The notes: a model not told the origin generated them from the sequence alone. A stretch of DNA of 55,152 bases from Prorocentrum cordatum (GCA_963575745.1 CAUYUJ010016138.1:930436-985587), one strand, 5' to 3'. Shown: positions 37,905 through 48,581, counted from the first letter of the stretch. Program-made: numbers and translations.

Positions 37905-38019
37905 GTTTTGCAAGTCTCCCTGCCCGCGGTGCTTCTCAGCCTGCGGTCTGCCGCTCTCCAGCTGCGGTCTCGAGCAGTAGTGTTCGAAAGCATGCGAGTT
38001 CCTGCGGTGCTTCTCAGCC

Positions 38020-38345
38020 TCTTGGGGCCTCTTGGGGGCCTCTTGGGGCCTCTTGGGGCCTCTTGGGGGCCTCTCGGGGGCCTCTTGGGGGCCTCTTGGG
38101 GCCGCTTGGGGGCCTCTTGGGGGCCTCTTGGAGGCCTCTTGGGAGCCTCCTGGGGGCCTCTTGGGGCCATCTTGGGGCCTCTTGCGACCTCCTCAAAAGC
38201 GCAAATGAGAGCTGCCCCCTGAGAAGGACAAAATGAGCCGAAAACCTTCGTAAAATCAATGATTTTGCTGTGAAGGAAGATGAGCGCGGCCCCCTCAGGA
38301 CGCCAAAATGGGGCCAAAACCGTAGTACAATCAATGATTCTGGCT
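38020..38345 (+). repeat. GGCCTCTTGGGG block with AATCAATGATT module
   Basis: About 14 units of CTTGGGGGCCTCTTGGGG, beginning immediately after a truncated K copy, then AAAAGCGCAAATGAGAGCTG, CGTAAAATCAATGATTTTGC and a second TACAATCAATGATTCTGGC. Confidence 0.82.
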
Positions 38346-38679
38346 TTAAAGAAGAGGAGGGGGACCAGACGGTCCCCCCCCGTCGGGGCCAGAATCCTCG
38401 TGAGGGTCGTCGTTTTTTTAGCCCTCCCAGGAGTCGAAAAAGACCCCTCAAACGACCCGCGGGGCGCCCTCTCCAGGCCCAGGGGTAGGGGGTAGGGGGA
38501 GGGGTAAACCCCTCCCCGAAGGGGAAGAAGGGGGGTTGAGAACAGAGCGGGCTCCCTAAACCACTCACGCCCAAAGGGCTGGTGGGATTGATAAGGAGCA
38601 GTGATCAAACCCGAAGGGCGGCCGTAAGCCCTCGCGTTCCGCCCTCCCACCACATGATTAAAAGCCGAGTACCACCAGC
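38346..38679. other. No gene recognised
   Basis: Contains CCCTCCCCGAAGGGGAAG and other short G/C inverted repeats near 38490-38535; no supported function. Confidence 0.5.
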
Positions 38680-38830
38680 CCTTGGAGGGCCTCTTGGAGC
38701 CTCGTGGGGCCTCTTGGGGGCCTCTTGGGGGCCTCTTGGGGGCCTCTTGGGGCCTCTTGGGGCCTCTTGGGGGCCTCTTGGGGGCCTCTTGGGGGCCTCT
38801 TGGGGCCGCTTGGGGGGCCTCTTGCCCTGA
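38680..38830 (+). repeat. GGCCTCTTGGGG block
   Basis: About 12 units of GGGGGCCTCTTGGGGCCTCT, then CTCTTACTCTGACTCTTACT hexamer-like repeats to about 38910. Confidence 0.88.
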
Positions 38831-39024
38831 CTCTTACTCCGACTCGTGCAGTTCGCCTTACTCTTACTCTGACTCTTACTCTCACCGTTACTCTTGCTCT
38901 GACTCTTCCTCCTCCTCCTCTTCCCTTCTTCCTCGTCCCCCTTTGATCTCGCCTCCCAGCTAGGAGCTCTGGTGTTTCCTCGGTCGTGCTTCGTTTTCTT
39001 TTGGTCGTGTAGCGTTCCTGACAG

Positions 39025-39414
39025 TCCAAGACCAGCTCGTCGTCGCCAGTCGCCAGTCGCCTGTCGACCGCCCTCCAGACGCTGTCTCAGATGATGTGGC
39101 TCGCCGTGGATGGTCCGTCTGGGCATGGGCGTACGGTGCCGACGTTCGACCATGCGGACCTCGTCCTGGCTCAGAACCACCGCATCGCAGGTCCTTCGGA
39201 GGTCAATTGTTATGAGTTCGGCACGGTCTCGGTCAAGTACAGCGTGCTGTGGGGATCCCGAGATGGGGCCTGGCTCAAGGTGCTCAAGACGTACTGGAGT
39301 GTCCCAGAGCCGGAGTGCCAGCTGATCCTCGGGAGTTGGAACGGCATTTTCAGGCCGTGGCCGGACACGTTCTGGATCAGGACGGGGGGGTCCGAGCCCG
39401 AGATGGAGTGCTAG
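39025..39414 (+). CDS. Probable terminal exon, product unknown
   Basis: Open from just after a stop at 39017 through TAG at 39412-39414. A pyrimidine-rich stretch ending CTGACAG at 39018-39024 looks like an intron acceptor, so I begin the exon at 39025. An in-frame ATG at 39091 would alternatively give 107 residues. The peptide (SKTSSSPVASRLSTALQTLS, then MMWLAVDGPSGHGRTVPTFD) is compositionally normal, ends EPEMEC, and contains WGSRDGAWLKVLKTYW and WNGIFRPWPDTFWIRTGG, suggesting a beta-rich fold. No family recognised. Repeat K occurs right after the stop, so the exon shares a locus history with the EEP gene. Whether they form one transcript is unknown. Confidence 0.45.
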   Translation, partial: SKTSSSSPVASRLSTALQTLSQMMWLAVDGPSGHGRTVPTFDHADLVLAQNHRIAGPSEVNCYEFGTVSVKYSVLWGSRDGAWLKVLKTYWSVPEPECQLILGSWNGIFRPWPDTFWIRTGGSEPEMEC

Positions 39415-39869
39415 CGCTCTGCAGTACAAGTGCTTTTCAGCATGCGACATCCTGCGGTGCTTCTCAGCCTGCAGGGTTCGCAGCGTGCGGTTTGCAATGC
39501 ATTCCTTTTCAGTATGCGAGTTCCTGCGGTGTTTCTCAGGTTGCAGGGCTCCGAGGCTCTTCGCTTCGATGCCAATGTTTTCAGACACCGTAGCTCCGTT
39601 CCGTAAACATCTTCCAAGAGCCGCTCGCAACCTTTTGCAGCTGGCGGTCTGCAGACGTAGTCTGTCTCAGCATGCGAGCTCCCGCACGCTTCGCCGGCTT
39701 TTGCTGCGCGGACAATTTTCTCACACACGTCAGCGCCGTTTGTAGGCGTCAGAAAAACATGTAGACATTCACGAAGGGCTCAGTCTGTATATCGTCACAT
39801 CATTACATACGCAGTCGTCGAACACATCGGTGTACATTCAGCGCTTTGTCCTTCTAGCTGGGTCGCTTC

Positions 39870-40190
39870 GTGCTGAGGCTGAGGCTGATGCAGGCTGAGG
39901 CTGAGGCAGGCTGAGGCTGAGCCGAGGCCGACGGCAGACTGAGGCTGAGGCTGAAGCAGGCTGAGGCTGAGGCAGAGGCAGGCTGAGGCTGAGGCTGAGG
40001 CAGGCTGATGCTGAGGCAGGCTGAGGCTGAGGCTGAGGCTGATGCAGGCTGAGGCTGAGGCAGGCTGAGGCTGAGGCCGAGGCTGAAGGCAGACTGATGC
40101 TGAGGCTGAAGCAGGCTGAGGCTGAGGCTGAGGCAGGCTGAGGCTGAGGCAGGCTGGAGGCTGAGGCTGCGGCAGGCTGAGGCTGAGGCT
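39870..40190. repeat. GCTGAG/GCAGGCTGAG hexamer array
   Basis: GAGGCTGAGGCTGAGGCAGG units with GATGCAGGC variants, running directly into direct repeat S. Confidence 0.92.
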
Positions 40191-40322
40191 GTGACTGCGA
40201 CTGCCGTTGCCACTGCGACTGTCATCGCGAATGCGACTACGACTGCGAGAACAGCAGAATTCTACAACTGGATTCTCATCCGAATCTTAAGGGGGATGCT
40301 TCCAGATATGCTCCTACACATG
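40172..40322 (+). repeat. Direct repeat S, right copy
   Basis: Nearly identical to 35281-35432, including the leading GCAGGCTGAGGCTGAGGCTG. After it come GGCTGTTAGG, a run of about 22 T (40349-40370) and TTTTTCGACTATTTTTTG. Confidence 0.88.
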
Positions 40323-40604
40323 GCTGTTAGGTTGCTTTGCCGGGATTTTTTTTTTTTTTTTTTTTCGATTTTGGGGACGATTTTTCGACTATTTTTTGTT
40401 ACGGCGGCGGCATCGCATAAGGAGCGTCTTCCAGGGGCCAGGACCCTGGTGCATTACTTCTTGAATCGCTTTGCTCATTCCGCCGTTCCATATTGCCTCG
40501 CCGCTGTCGGGTGGTGTTGTCAATGCGGTGCGGTTGGGCGGCGGCCACTTTTCGGAGGCAGTGGGTGGCGGGTCAGAGACCTCACGGATGTTGGTTGGGC
40601 TCTC

Positions 40605-41330
40605 GTGGTTGGCCTCTCAGGGGCCTTTGGGAGGCAGTTTTGAAGCTTTTTCGGGGCCGTGTTGGGGCCTCTTGGGGGCTTCTTGGGGGCCTCTTGGGGT
40701 GCCTCTTGGGGGCCCCTCGGGGCCTCTTTGGGGCCTCTTTGGGGCCTCTTGGGGGCCTCCTGGGCCTGGGGGCTTCTTGGGGCTGAAGCCTGGACTTTTC
40801 TGTTCCTGGTCCCCTTCTTGGGCCTCTCTTGGGGCCGTTGTGGGGCTCTCTTGGGCTGTCTTGGGCGCCTCCTGGGCTGTCTTAGGGCCATTTTGGGCCG
40901 TCTTGGGGCCCTCTTGGAGGCTTTGTGGGCCGTCTTGGGGCGGTCTTGGAAGCCTCTCGGGCCGTCTTGGAGCGCTGGTAAGCCGAAAAGGCGAGTACGC
41001 AAAAACACCGTCAGAAAAACTGAAGGACAATGACTAATTTCACCTCTTGGGAGGTCTCTTGGAGGCCTCTTGGGGCGTCTTTACGGCACTTTGGGCTGTT
41101 TGGAGGCAATATCTGGCGTGTTGGATCGTTCTTCGACCGTCTCGGACCATGTTGGGCTCTCTTAGAGGCCACTTGAAGCGCTCCTGGAGCGCTCTTGGGA
41201 GCATGCTGGGACCTGGCCGAGACCTGGCCGGGACCTGCCTGGGACCTGCCCGGGATCTTGCCGGGACTTTGCCGGGACTTCCGGGGGTCATCTTCGTCTT
41301 GGGACCCCCAGGGGCGGTCCCGCGCGCGCG
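40605..41330 (+). repeat. GGCCTCTTGGG block with GAAAAGGCGAGTACGC module
   Basis: Degenerate units of GGGGCCTCTTGGGGGCC, GGCTGTCTTGGGC and GGCCGTCTTGG, with a module TAAGCCGAAAAGGCGAGTAC at 40978. Read in reverse, block and module follow the order seen in the 386-bp array (CTTTTCGGCTTACCAG versus CTTTTGGGCTTTCCGA). From 41210 units change to ACCTGGCCGGGACCTG. Confidence 0.78.
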
Positions 41331-41499
41331 AACTAGAAATATTGTTAACCAGTTACCGGAGATCTTAGCACGCCCTTGGCCCGTTGGGCTGGCGAATTGT
41401 TTCAAGGCGAGGTGGGTGGCCGACGTTTGGCCGCCCATCGGTCGCGAGACCCTGGGCTCCTTCTCGAAGGTAATACTTATCTAAAACCGCCGCCGTATT

Positions 41500-41562
41500 T
41501 TCGAACAGTTTTACCACATTTAAGTATCCAACATCCGCCTGTAGAAGGACATGCCCGCCTTA
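41500..41562 (+). mobile_element. MITE-like element F, right end
   Basis: ACATCCGCCTGTAGAAGGAC then ATGCCCGCC, followed by TTAA. The left end is not found; the upstream block at 41341-41480 is unassigned. Confidence 0.65.
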
Positions 41563-42009
41563 AATATACACGCCTCCATGCTCAAGCCAGGGAGGGAGAA
41601 TAGATTTAACCACTTTGTCCATATTCTGGTGAGCGCTGCGAGGGTCCATCCCCAGCGTTCGCACATTGTTTAGATTGTCAGAGTGAATGGGGGAAACGAA
41701 GAGACGGTCCGAATCGACACGCTCAGCGAGCCTCGCAGGGATGGGCCAGCGAGCAACTGCACAAGGTCGATGAAAGAGCGCATCAGCGAGGGGAAGCATA
41801 TATCTCATAAGCGTTGGGACTTGATGCGTTTCATCATGGTTCGGCTTCCTGTGTGATCTGATGAGCTGGTGCGATGTGATCTCTGGTAGTGACAGGGGGA
41901 GCGAGAGACGACCATTGAAAAGAACGGGCGATATCATTATTCCAGCATGAATGCATTGCACTATCATTGATAGTATATTTTGCCAGCCTCTTCGGGTCCT
42001 CGTCGGCAT
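41560..42009 (-). CDS. Hypothetical ORF, 149 codons, doubtful
   Basis: Minus-strand frame with compositionally ordinary residues (no homopolymer), in one of the few A+T-richer stretches. A second minus-strand frame at 41834-42073 overlaps it and looks equally plausible (RLAKYTINDSAMHSCWNNDI), which suggests a frameshifted remnant of one gene. No motif is recognised. Confidence 0.25.
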   Translation of the reverse strand: MPTRTRRGWQNILSMIVQCIHAGIMISPVLFNGRLSLPLSLPEITSHQLIRSHRKPNHDETHQVPTLMRYMLPLADALFHRPCAVARWPIPARLAERVDSDRLFVSPIHSDNLNNVRTLGMDPRSAHQNMDKVVKSILPPWLEHGGVYI

Positions 42010-42164
42010 TATGCTTGATACATATCTGTAGTCTTGAGAGCCTTTCGGAAATGTATGCTCCTCTTGGAGGCATATTTTGGCTGTCGCGGTGTTTGGACGG
42101 TTGGGTGGGTGCCTCCAGATGCTTCAGAGGCCTTTTAGGCCGTCCTGAAAGTCTGTAGGGTTTT

Positions 42165-42345
42165 TTTTTGGCCCGTCTTGAGGGCTCTTCGGAGGGTCAA
42201 CAGGCCGTCCGAGGGCACCTTCGGCCACCTTGGATGCCCCATCAGATGCCTCTTGGACGCCGCCTTGTGGGTATCTTGAAACAGCTTGCTGGGCTTACCG
42301 GGCCCTCTTGGGAGCCTCTTGGGTCGTCTTGGGGGCCTCTTTGAT
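42165..42345 (+). repeat. GGCCGTCTTGGG degenerate block
   Basis: Preceded by a T run (42162-42169). Units such as GGCCCGTCTTGAGGGC and GGGAGCCTCTTGGGTCGTCT. Confidence 0.6.
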
Positions 42346-42384
42346 GGGCCGATTTTCCACCACCGCCACCACCATAGGTAAGAG

Positions 42385-42425
42385 AGGGAAGAGGAGGAGG
42401 AGGAGGAGGAGGAGGAGGAGGAGGA
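42385..42425. repeat. (GGA)n tract
   Basis: Pure GGA triplets; from 42490 to 42660 degenerate GGCCGTCTTGGG units resume. Confidence 0.85.
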
Positions 42426-42660
42426 CGTCCCATCCTCCCGGCTTCCCCGTCTTACCTGTGGTAGTGGTGGGACGTTGGCCCATCACTTTTGGAGGCCGTC
42501 GAGGCCGTCTTGGGTGCCTCTCGGGTGCTTCCCGAGAGGCCTCTCGAATCGCGCTGGACGCCTGCAGCATCGGGCGCGCCAGTTCCACCGAGAGCTCTCC
42601 CGAGGAGGGCGGGTCCTATAGGGACGTCCTCCTTGGGGGCCGTCTTTGAGCCTTCCCGGG

Positions 42661-43365
42661 GCCCTCCTGTTGTGGTAGACGATCAATGGAGAGGAGGCAT
42701 GTTGCCAAACAAAAATCCAGATGTCTGAAGCATGCTTCAAACATGTCTTTTAAAGTGCAGGGGCATGTCTCAAGCATGTTTCGGACATTTTTTGAACATG
42801 TAGAAGACATCTGAAATACGTATTCAACTCAACGATAGAAGGGTTAGAGTGTCTATTCTCATGGCATCCACAACCCTCTTGGAGGGTTTTCGGGCATCCT
42901 GGGGTCCTCTTGTGGGATTCGGGGGCTCTCCAAGTACGGTTCCCGATCAGGCTCCCGAGTGAAGTCGTAGGGTTCGTCAGGCCTCCAGTAGAGCACATGA
43001 GGACTCGTGAGGAAACCCTTGGAATGCCTCATGGAATCCTTCGGGGTGCTTTCTGGGAGTCCTGAGAGTTCTCCAGGAATTCCTCATGATTCTGGAGGGT
43101 GGTCTGGAAATCCTGTGGATACCTGAGCCTCGCCCAGGGCCCCGCCCAGGCCAATTCGAAGGCTGCGCAGGAGCCTGCTGGATTTGGCGAGCTTACCCTC
43201 AGCCGCCCCGTCGCTCCTCTGGTGCTTCGCTGAAAGCTCCGGCAAGCAAGCGTTCTTCACGCCTGCCGTTGCTAGGGGGTGCGGCGCTCGCGCCAGAGAG
43301 AGGCAGGGGCACGGAGGAGGCCGAGGAGCAGTTTCTGGAGGAGGAGCAGCAGCAGCAGCATTTGG
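42661..43365. other. No gene; degenerate short repeats
   Basis: GCATGTCTCAAGCATGTTTC-type short repeats at 42730-42800, and GGAATTCCTCATGATTCTGG/TCCTGAGAGTTCTCCAGG-like degenerate repeats at 42990-43110. No coding support. Confidence 0.5.
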
Positions 43366-43425
43366 GAGGAGGAGGAGGAGGAGGAGGAGGAGGAGGAGGA
43401 GGAGGAGGAGGAGGAGGAGGAAACG
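43366..43425. repeat. (GGA)n tract
   Basis: Pure GGA triplets. 43426-43664 is unassigned. Confidence 0.9.
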
Positions 43426-43664
43426 GACGAACGCCACGAGCATTGATGCTAAGATCGGGTATAGCCAGGACCCCAGGTAAGGGGACCCGGTTGGTAGTAG
43501 GGCACCGGAGCCCCTGAATTACGTAGCCAGAATCACTAAACCATGTCTGCCGTAGTTCGTGTTTTTTCGGATGGCGGCCATTCCGGTTAGTGTAACGGGG
43601 CGGGGGGGGTCGTCCCCCAGTACACATCATTCAACCAGGTCCCGCTAAACCCAGTTTTGCCAAC

Positions 43665-43925
43665 GCCCGATTAGGAGGGTGCGCCGCTAGATCTCCCCAA
43701 GGGGGGGGGGGGGTTGCGAACCCCCCCCCCTTGCCCTATCCGTCGTCGGGGACCCCCCCTTCCCCCCCTTCCCCGATCCGTCGTCGGGGAACCCCTCCCC
43801 GTCCCTTTCCCCGATCCGTCGTCGGGGACCCCCCCCCTCCCCCCCTTTCCAAAGGGGGGGGGTCCGACCCCCCCCCCTCCGCCCCCTTTGGCCGCACCCC
43901 CCCCCCCCCCCCCCTTTCGCCACGC
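43665..43925. repeat. G/C homopolymer block, left
   Basis: Runs of 7-16 G or C separated by GATCCGTCGTCGGGGA, repeated about four times (43735, 43775, 43812). Preceded by CCCGATTAG and by GCGCCGCTAGATCTCCCC. Confidence 0.85.
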
Positions 43926-43964
43926 CGCCCCTGACTCTGGAACCCGACCCCCGCCACCCCCCTA

Positions 43965-45445
43965 GTCCTCACCCTAACCCAAACTCCGAACCCTAACCCC
44001 AAACACTAACCCCAGCCCCACAGAGTACTCACTACTCATTACTCACTACCCACTACTGACTGTTCGCTATTCGCTGTTCACTTCTCACTACCCCCACTGA
44101 CTACTCACGACTCACTATTCGCTATCCACTACTGCCTACCCACAACCCACTACTCGCTACTCACTACTCCCTACTCACCACTCCCTCCTCCCTACTCACT
44201 ACTCACTTCTCGCTACCCACTACTTTTTTATTCACTGCTCAGTAAGCACTACTCACTAATCACGACTCATTACCCACTAATACACTACTCACTTCTCACT
44301 ACTCATTGCCCACAAATCCCTACTCACTACCCACTACTCGCTACTCGCTACTCCCTACTCCCTAGACAGTACTGACTACACAGTACTCAGTATTCATTAC
44401 TCGCTACTCCCATACTCGCTACTCAATACACACTACTCACTCCCCGCTACTCACTACTCACTACTCACTACTCCCTACTAACTAGTCACTACATAGTCTC
44501 TAGTCACTAGTCACAGGTCAGTAGTCACTAGTCACTACTTACTACACTACCCACTACTCACTAATCTCTACTCACTACCCACTATTCACTACCCACTTCT
44601 TACTACTCACTGCTCATTACTCCCTACCCACTACTCACTATTCACTACTCACTACTCGCTACTCCCTAGTCTTTACTCGCTAATCGCGACGCACTACTCA
44701 CGACTGACTACTCTCTACTCACGATTCATTGTTCACTACGCCCTACTCGCTCCTCACTACTCACTACTCGCTAGTCACTACACACTACCCACTTCCACTA
44801 CCCACAACTCTCTATTCATCACTACTCACTACGCCCTACGCACTACGTACTACTCAGTACTCACGACTCACTACTCATTATCCACTACTCACTAACCACA
44901 ATCCACTTCTCGCTACTCACTACTCCGTACTCACCACTCCTTCCTCCCTACTCACTACCCACTCCTCACTACCCACTACTCTATATTAACTACTCAGTAA
45001 GCACTACTCACTAATCACTACTCATTACCCACTATCCACTAATCCATACTCGCTACTCAATACTCCCGTACTCGCTACTCACTACTCACGACTCGCTACT
45101 CTCTATTCACTACTCACTACGCAAAACGCACTACCCACTTCTCACTACTCACTAATCACTACTCGCCACCCACTACTCACTACCCACTACTCACTACCCA
45201 CTACTCATTACTCCCTACTCCCTACTCAGTACTCACTACTCACTACTCACTACTCACTACTCGTCACTCACGACTCACTTATCAGTACACACTACTCACT
45301 ATTCACTACTCACTACTCTCCACTCCCTACTCCCTACTCCCTACTCGCCGCTCATTACCCTCTACTCACTACCCAGTACTCACTACTCACTACGCACTAT
45401 CTGAGTACGCACCACTCCCTACTCCCAACTCCGTACTCCCTACAC
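43965..45445 (+). repeat. ~1.4-kb degenerate heptamer array (TACTCAC)n with CCCTAACCC at its left edge
   Basis: Hundreds of 6-9 bp units around TACTCAC, with variants CACTACC, CTCGCTA and CTACTCC. The left edge reads CACCCTAACCC, GAACCCTAACCCC and ACACTAACCCC, resembling degenerate telomeric repeats (plant/alga type CCCTAAA). A+T richer than its neighbours. Confidence 0.9.
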
Positions 45446-45469
45446 ACCTTCTCCGGCGCAGAAAGGAGA

Positions 45470-45745
45470 AGCGAGAGAGGCCCCCCCTCCCCGGCTCCCT
45501 TTCCGGCGCAAAGGGCGGAGGGGGAAAAGGGGTGCGAACCACCACCCCCATTTTCAGCGACAGGGGGGGGGGGGGGGAGGGGGTCCGGACCCCCACTCCC
45601 CCCAAGGGAGGGGGGGGGGGGCGGACACTCTTTTCCCCCCCACTTTCAGGGGGGAAGGCGGGGGGGAGTTACGACCCCTCCCCCCCCCCCCTTGAAGGGG
45701 GGAGGGGGGGGGGGTTGTGGACCCTCCCCCCTCCTTTAGGGTATT
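45470..45745. repeat. G/C homopolymer block, right
   Basis: Long G and C runs (up to about 14), with CCCCCAAGGGAGGGG and CCCTTGAAGGGGGG palindromes. Followed by AGGGAGATCCACTGGCGC, which is a diverged inverse of GCGCCGCTAGATCTCCCC at the left block, and by CCCGATTAG in direct orientation. Confidence 0.85.
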
Positions 45746-45800
45746 CAGGGAGATCCACTGGCGCACTTTACCCGATTAGAGTCTGGCCAACGTCAAGAAC

Positions 45801-45802
<2 letters not shown>

Positions 45803-45865
<63 letters not shown>

Positions 45866-45872
45866 GTGATGG

Positions 45873-45924
<52 letters not shown>

Positions 45925-46550
45925 GATGCTGATGCTGATGCTGATGCTGATGCTGATGCTGATGCTGGATGCTGATGATGGTGATGATGATGTGCTGCCT
46001 GCTTGCTGATGATGATGGTTGGTGATGATGATGCTGATGATGATGATGATGGTGATGCTGATGCTGATGGTGATGGTGATGGTGATGATGATGATGTTGC
46101 TGCTGCTGCGGATGATGATGGTGCTGATGATTAGTGATGATGAGGATGCGGATGAGGACTGAGGAGATGAGATGATGTGATGAATGATGAATGAGGATGA
46201 TGTTGATGATGATGATGAGATGGAGTGATGATGATGGTTGGTGGTGGTGGTGGTGGGTTGTGTGGTCATGGTTGATGGTGTGATGATGATGATTGCTGAT
46301 GGTGGCGGTGTGATGATGATGTTTGAGGATTTATGCTGGATGATTATGATGATGATGAGGATGATGATGAGGATGATGCTTATGATGCTGATGATGGTGG
46401 TGGTGAGACGGTTGGTGGTGGTGATGGTGATGGTGATGAGTTGATGATGATGGTGATGATGGCTGATGATGATGATGAGGAGATGATGATGTTGATGATG
46501 ATGAGATGAGATGATGATGATGATGATGATGGATGTGGTTGGTGGTGATG
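45803..46550. repeat. (GAT)n trinucleotide region
   Basis: Pure GAT to about 45930, then GATGCT, GGTGAT and GTGGTG variants with increasing decay. Confidence 0.93.
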
Positions 46551-46552
46551 AT

Positions 46553-46700
46553 GACGAGGAGGAAGAGGAGGAGGAGAAGGAGGAGGAGGATAAGGATACG
46601 GAGGAGGAGGAGGTGGAGGAGGAGGAGGAGCAGGAGGAGCAGGAGGAGCAGGAGGAGCAGGAGGAGCAGGAGGAGGAGGAGGAGGAGAAGGAGGAGGAGC
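46553..46700. repeat. (GAG)n/GAGCAG tract
   Basis: GAGGAGGAG with a block of GAGCAGGAG units. Immediately after, 46760-46840 could encode GQLAEMAGLQRQVVDLLQDP, a helical-looking peptide, but nothing around it supports a gene. Confidence 0.85.
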
Positions 46701-47094
46701 GGGAGCAGAAGCGGGAGGCGCCTGAAGGCGTCTGGGGCGTCGAGAGGACCCCGGGTCGCCGTCTGGCCAGCTGGCGGAGATGGCGGGGCTGCAGAGGCAG
46801 GTCGTGGACCTCCTGCAGGACCCGCTGTGGCTCTGCCGCTCGTGCTCGGCTCTCCTGCTCCGCTTCCCCCTTCCTCGTGCCTCCTCCTTCTGCCTCCTCG
46901 TCGTCGTCGTCACCCCTCCCCCTCCTAATTCCCCCACCTCCTCGTGTCTCATCCTTATCCTCCTCCGTCTTCATCATAATAATCACACCATCATCACAGC
47001 AACCATCACACATCATCCTAATTTATATACCCCCTGCCTCACCCCCCCCTCCTCATCATCCATCTCCTCCATAAGCATCCTCCTCATCGTCGTC

Positions 47095-47245
<151 letters not shown>

Positions 47246-48346
47246 CCTTCTCGATAGAGATGAAAGTAGCAGCTTGCAGCGCGATGAGCTAGGAAGACCC
47301 TGCGAGGCCCCCCAGCCGCAGGAGGCCTGGGCGCGAAGCGGGAGAGGAAGGCACTGCGTACCAGGGGATTGCAGACACCTTATCTCCAAGAGGGGGAGAG
47401 AGGTCGTCAGCGTCCTCATTGTCGTCGGCCGCCCCGCCGCCCGCCACGCCGCCGCCCGCCGCGTCGGGCAGGGAGGGGGGAGAGGAAGGACCCCAGAGAG
47501 CACTCGGCGAAGGGACCGCGTCCCCACAGGCCCAACCGCCGCCGCGGCCAGCCCTGCACATGCCAGCGAGGGGCTGCATGATGGCGGTGCCGAGGCGGCA
47601 TGCCACTACCTGTAGCTCCGCCCGGCGCCAGACCGAGCCAGCAGCCGCCTCAGTGACCCACCCCCATTTCGACGTGACGCGGGGCTGGGCTCCCCACCAG
47701 ACTGGCGCGACCCGCAGCTGCTCGCCGAGTTCGTGCCGATGCACCTCTGGGGGGGAGGGGGGCGCGCCCTGAAACGGCCATGCCGTCGGATGCCTGGGCC
47801 CACGCAGGGAGCCTTTCCTCCCTCCTCCCCCGGGGGGGCCCCTCCTCCCCCCTCGCCCCCCCCCTCCAGGGGCGCTCCTCCAGGGGGCCCTTCCCTCCCC
47901 CCCCCCTCTCGAGGGGCTCTCTTCCAAAGGGGCGGGGCAGACCGAGAGCAGGGCCGCCTCGAGTCGCCCCAGCGACCAACCAAGGCGGCGCGCTCGGGGC
48001 GGCCAGCTCGATTTCACGGCGTCCTTCCGTCCTTCCTCATCGTGCAACCATTGGGTGTGGAGTAAGTTGGCCCGTATATGATGTGCGACGTTCGAGTGAT
48101 AGCGGCGCCCCGGCGCCACCGCCTGGCCCCGCGTAGGGCCGTCCCCCCGCTGGACGACATAGGCGCAGCCTCCGTCTCAGCCTCAGCCTCATCGTGGCGC
48201 GCGGCTCCCGTAGTGCGCCCGGGGGCGAAGGAGCACCGCCAGGGCGCGCTCCCGACGAAAGCGCGAGCGCGAGGCGTCGTCGGGCGTGAGGACGGCTCTC
48301 GGGAGTCTGGCCTCGCGCTTCGCGGCCGTCGTCGGCAGCAGTGTGA
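47246..48346. other. No supported gene
   Basis: G+C rich. One frame at about 47650-47750 reads RDAGLGSPPDWRDPQLLAEF then VPMHLW, a plausible exon scrap with no recognised family. 47815-47935 has C-rich degenerate repeats (CCTCCAGGGGCGCTCC). Confidence 0.4.
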
Positions 48347-48489
48347 GTCGGGCATGTCCTTTGAAAGGAGGACTATTTCAAAAGGGGTCAAAAATAGTCT
48401 GGGGACGATTTTTCTAGTATGTTTGAATCGGTGTAACAAGTCTTTATATGTCTCCCCCAAGACCCGCCTGCAGGAGGACATGCCCGACC
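48347..48489 (+). mobile_element. MITE-like element F, copy 6, complete
   Basis: GTCGGGCATGTCCTTTGAAA left, CTGCAGGAGGACATGCCCGA then C right. Interior AAAAATAGTCTGGGGACGAT, GTATGTTTGAA. TGA flanks the left and TAA the right, compatible with a diverged 3-bp duplication. 143 bp. Confidence 0.82.
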
Positions 48490-48581
48490 TAACCCTCGGG
48501 CCGAGCCCCGGAGCCAGGAGCAGCCCAACCGTGACCGGGCGCACCCCGAAGACTCCAAGAGTGCTCCGAGAGCGCCGTTCG

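Larger units (their letters stand above)
35797..39547 (+). repeat. Dispersed 21-bp repeat K (GCGGTGCTTCTCAGCCTGCG)
   Basis: Clear copies at 35797, 35824, 36157, 37324 (inside the EEP gene, all in frame), 37926, 38004 (partial), 39454 and 39526 (variant). Degenerate copies are at about 35869, 36671 and 37005. Outside the gene, K is often preceded by TTTCAGCATGCGAGTTCCT. I saw no copies elsewhere in the window. Confidence 0.85.

Noticed and set aside
35281-40322. LTR retrotransposon bounded by S repeats
   Set aside because: No gag, reverse transcriptase, integrase, primer-binding site or TG..CA ends; only the EEP-type frame lies inside. Kept as a direct-repeat finding only.
45793-47016. 407-codon Ile/His/Ser-rich minus-strand frame
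   Set aside because: Translation of GAT/ATC tracts.
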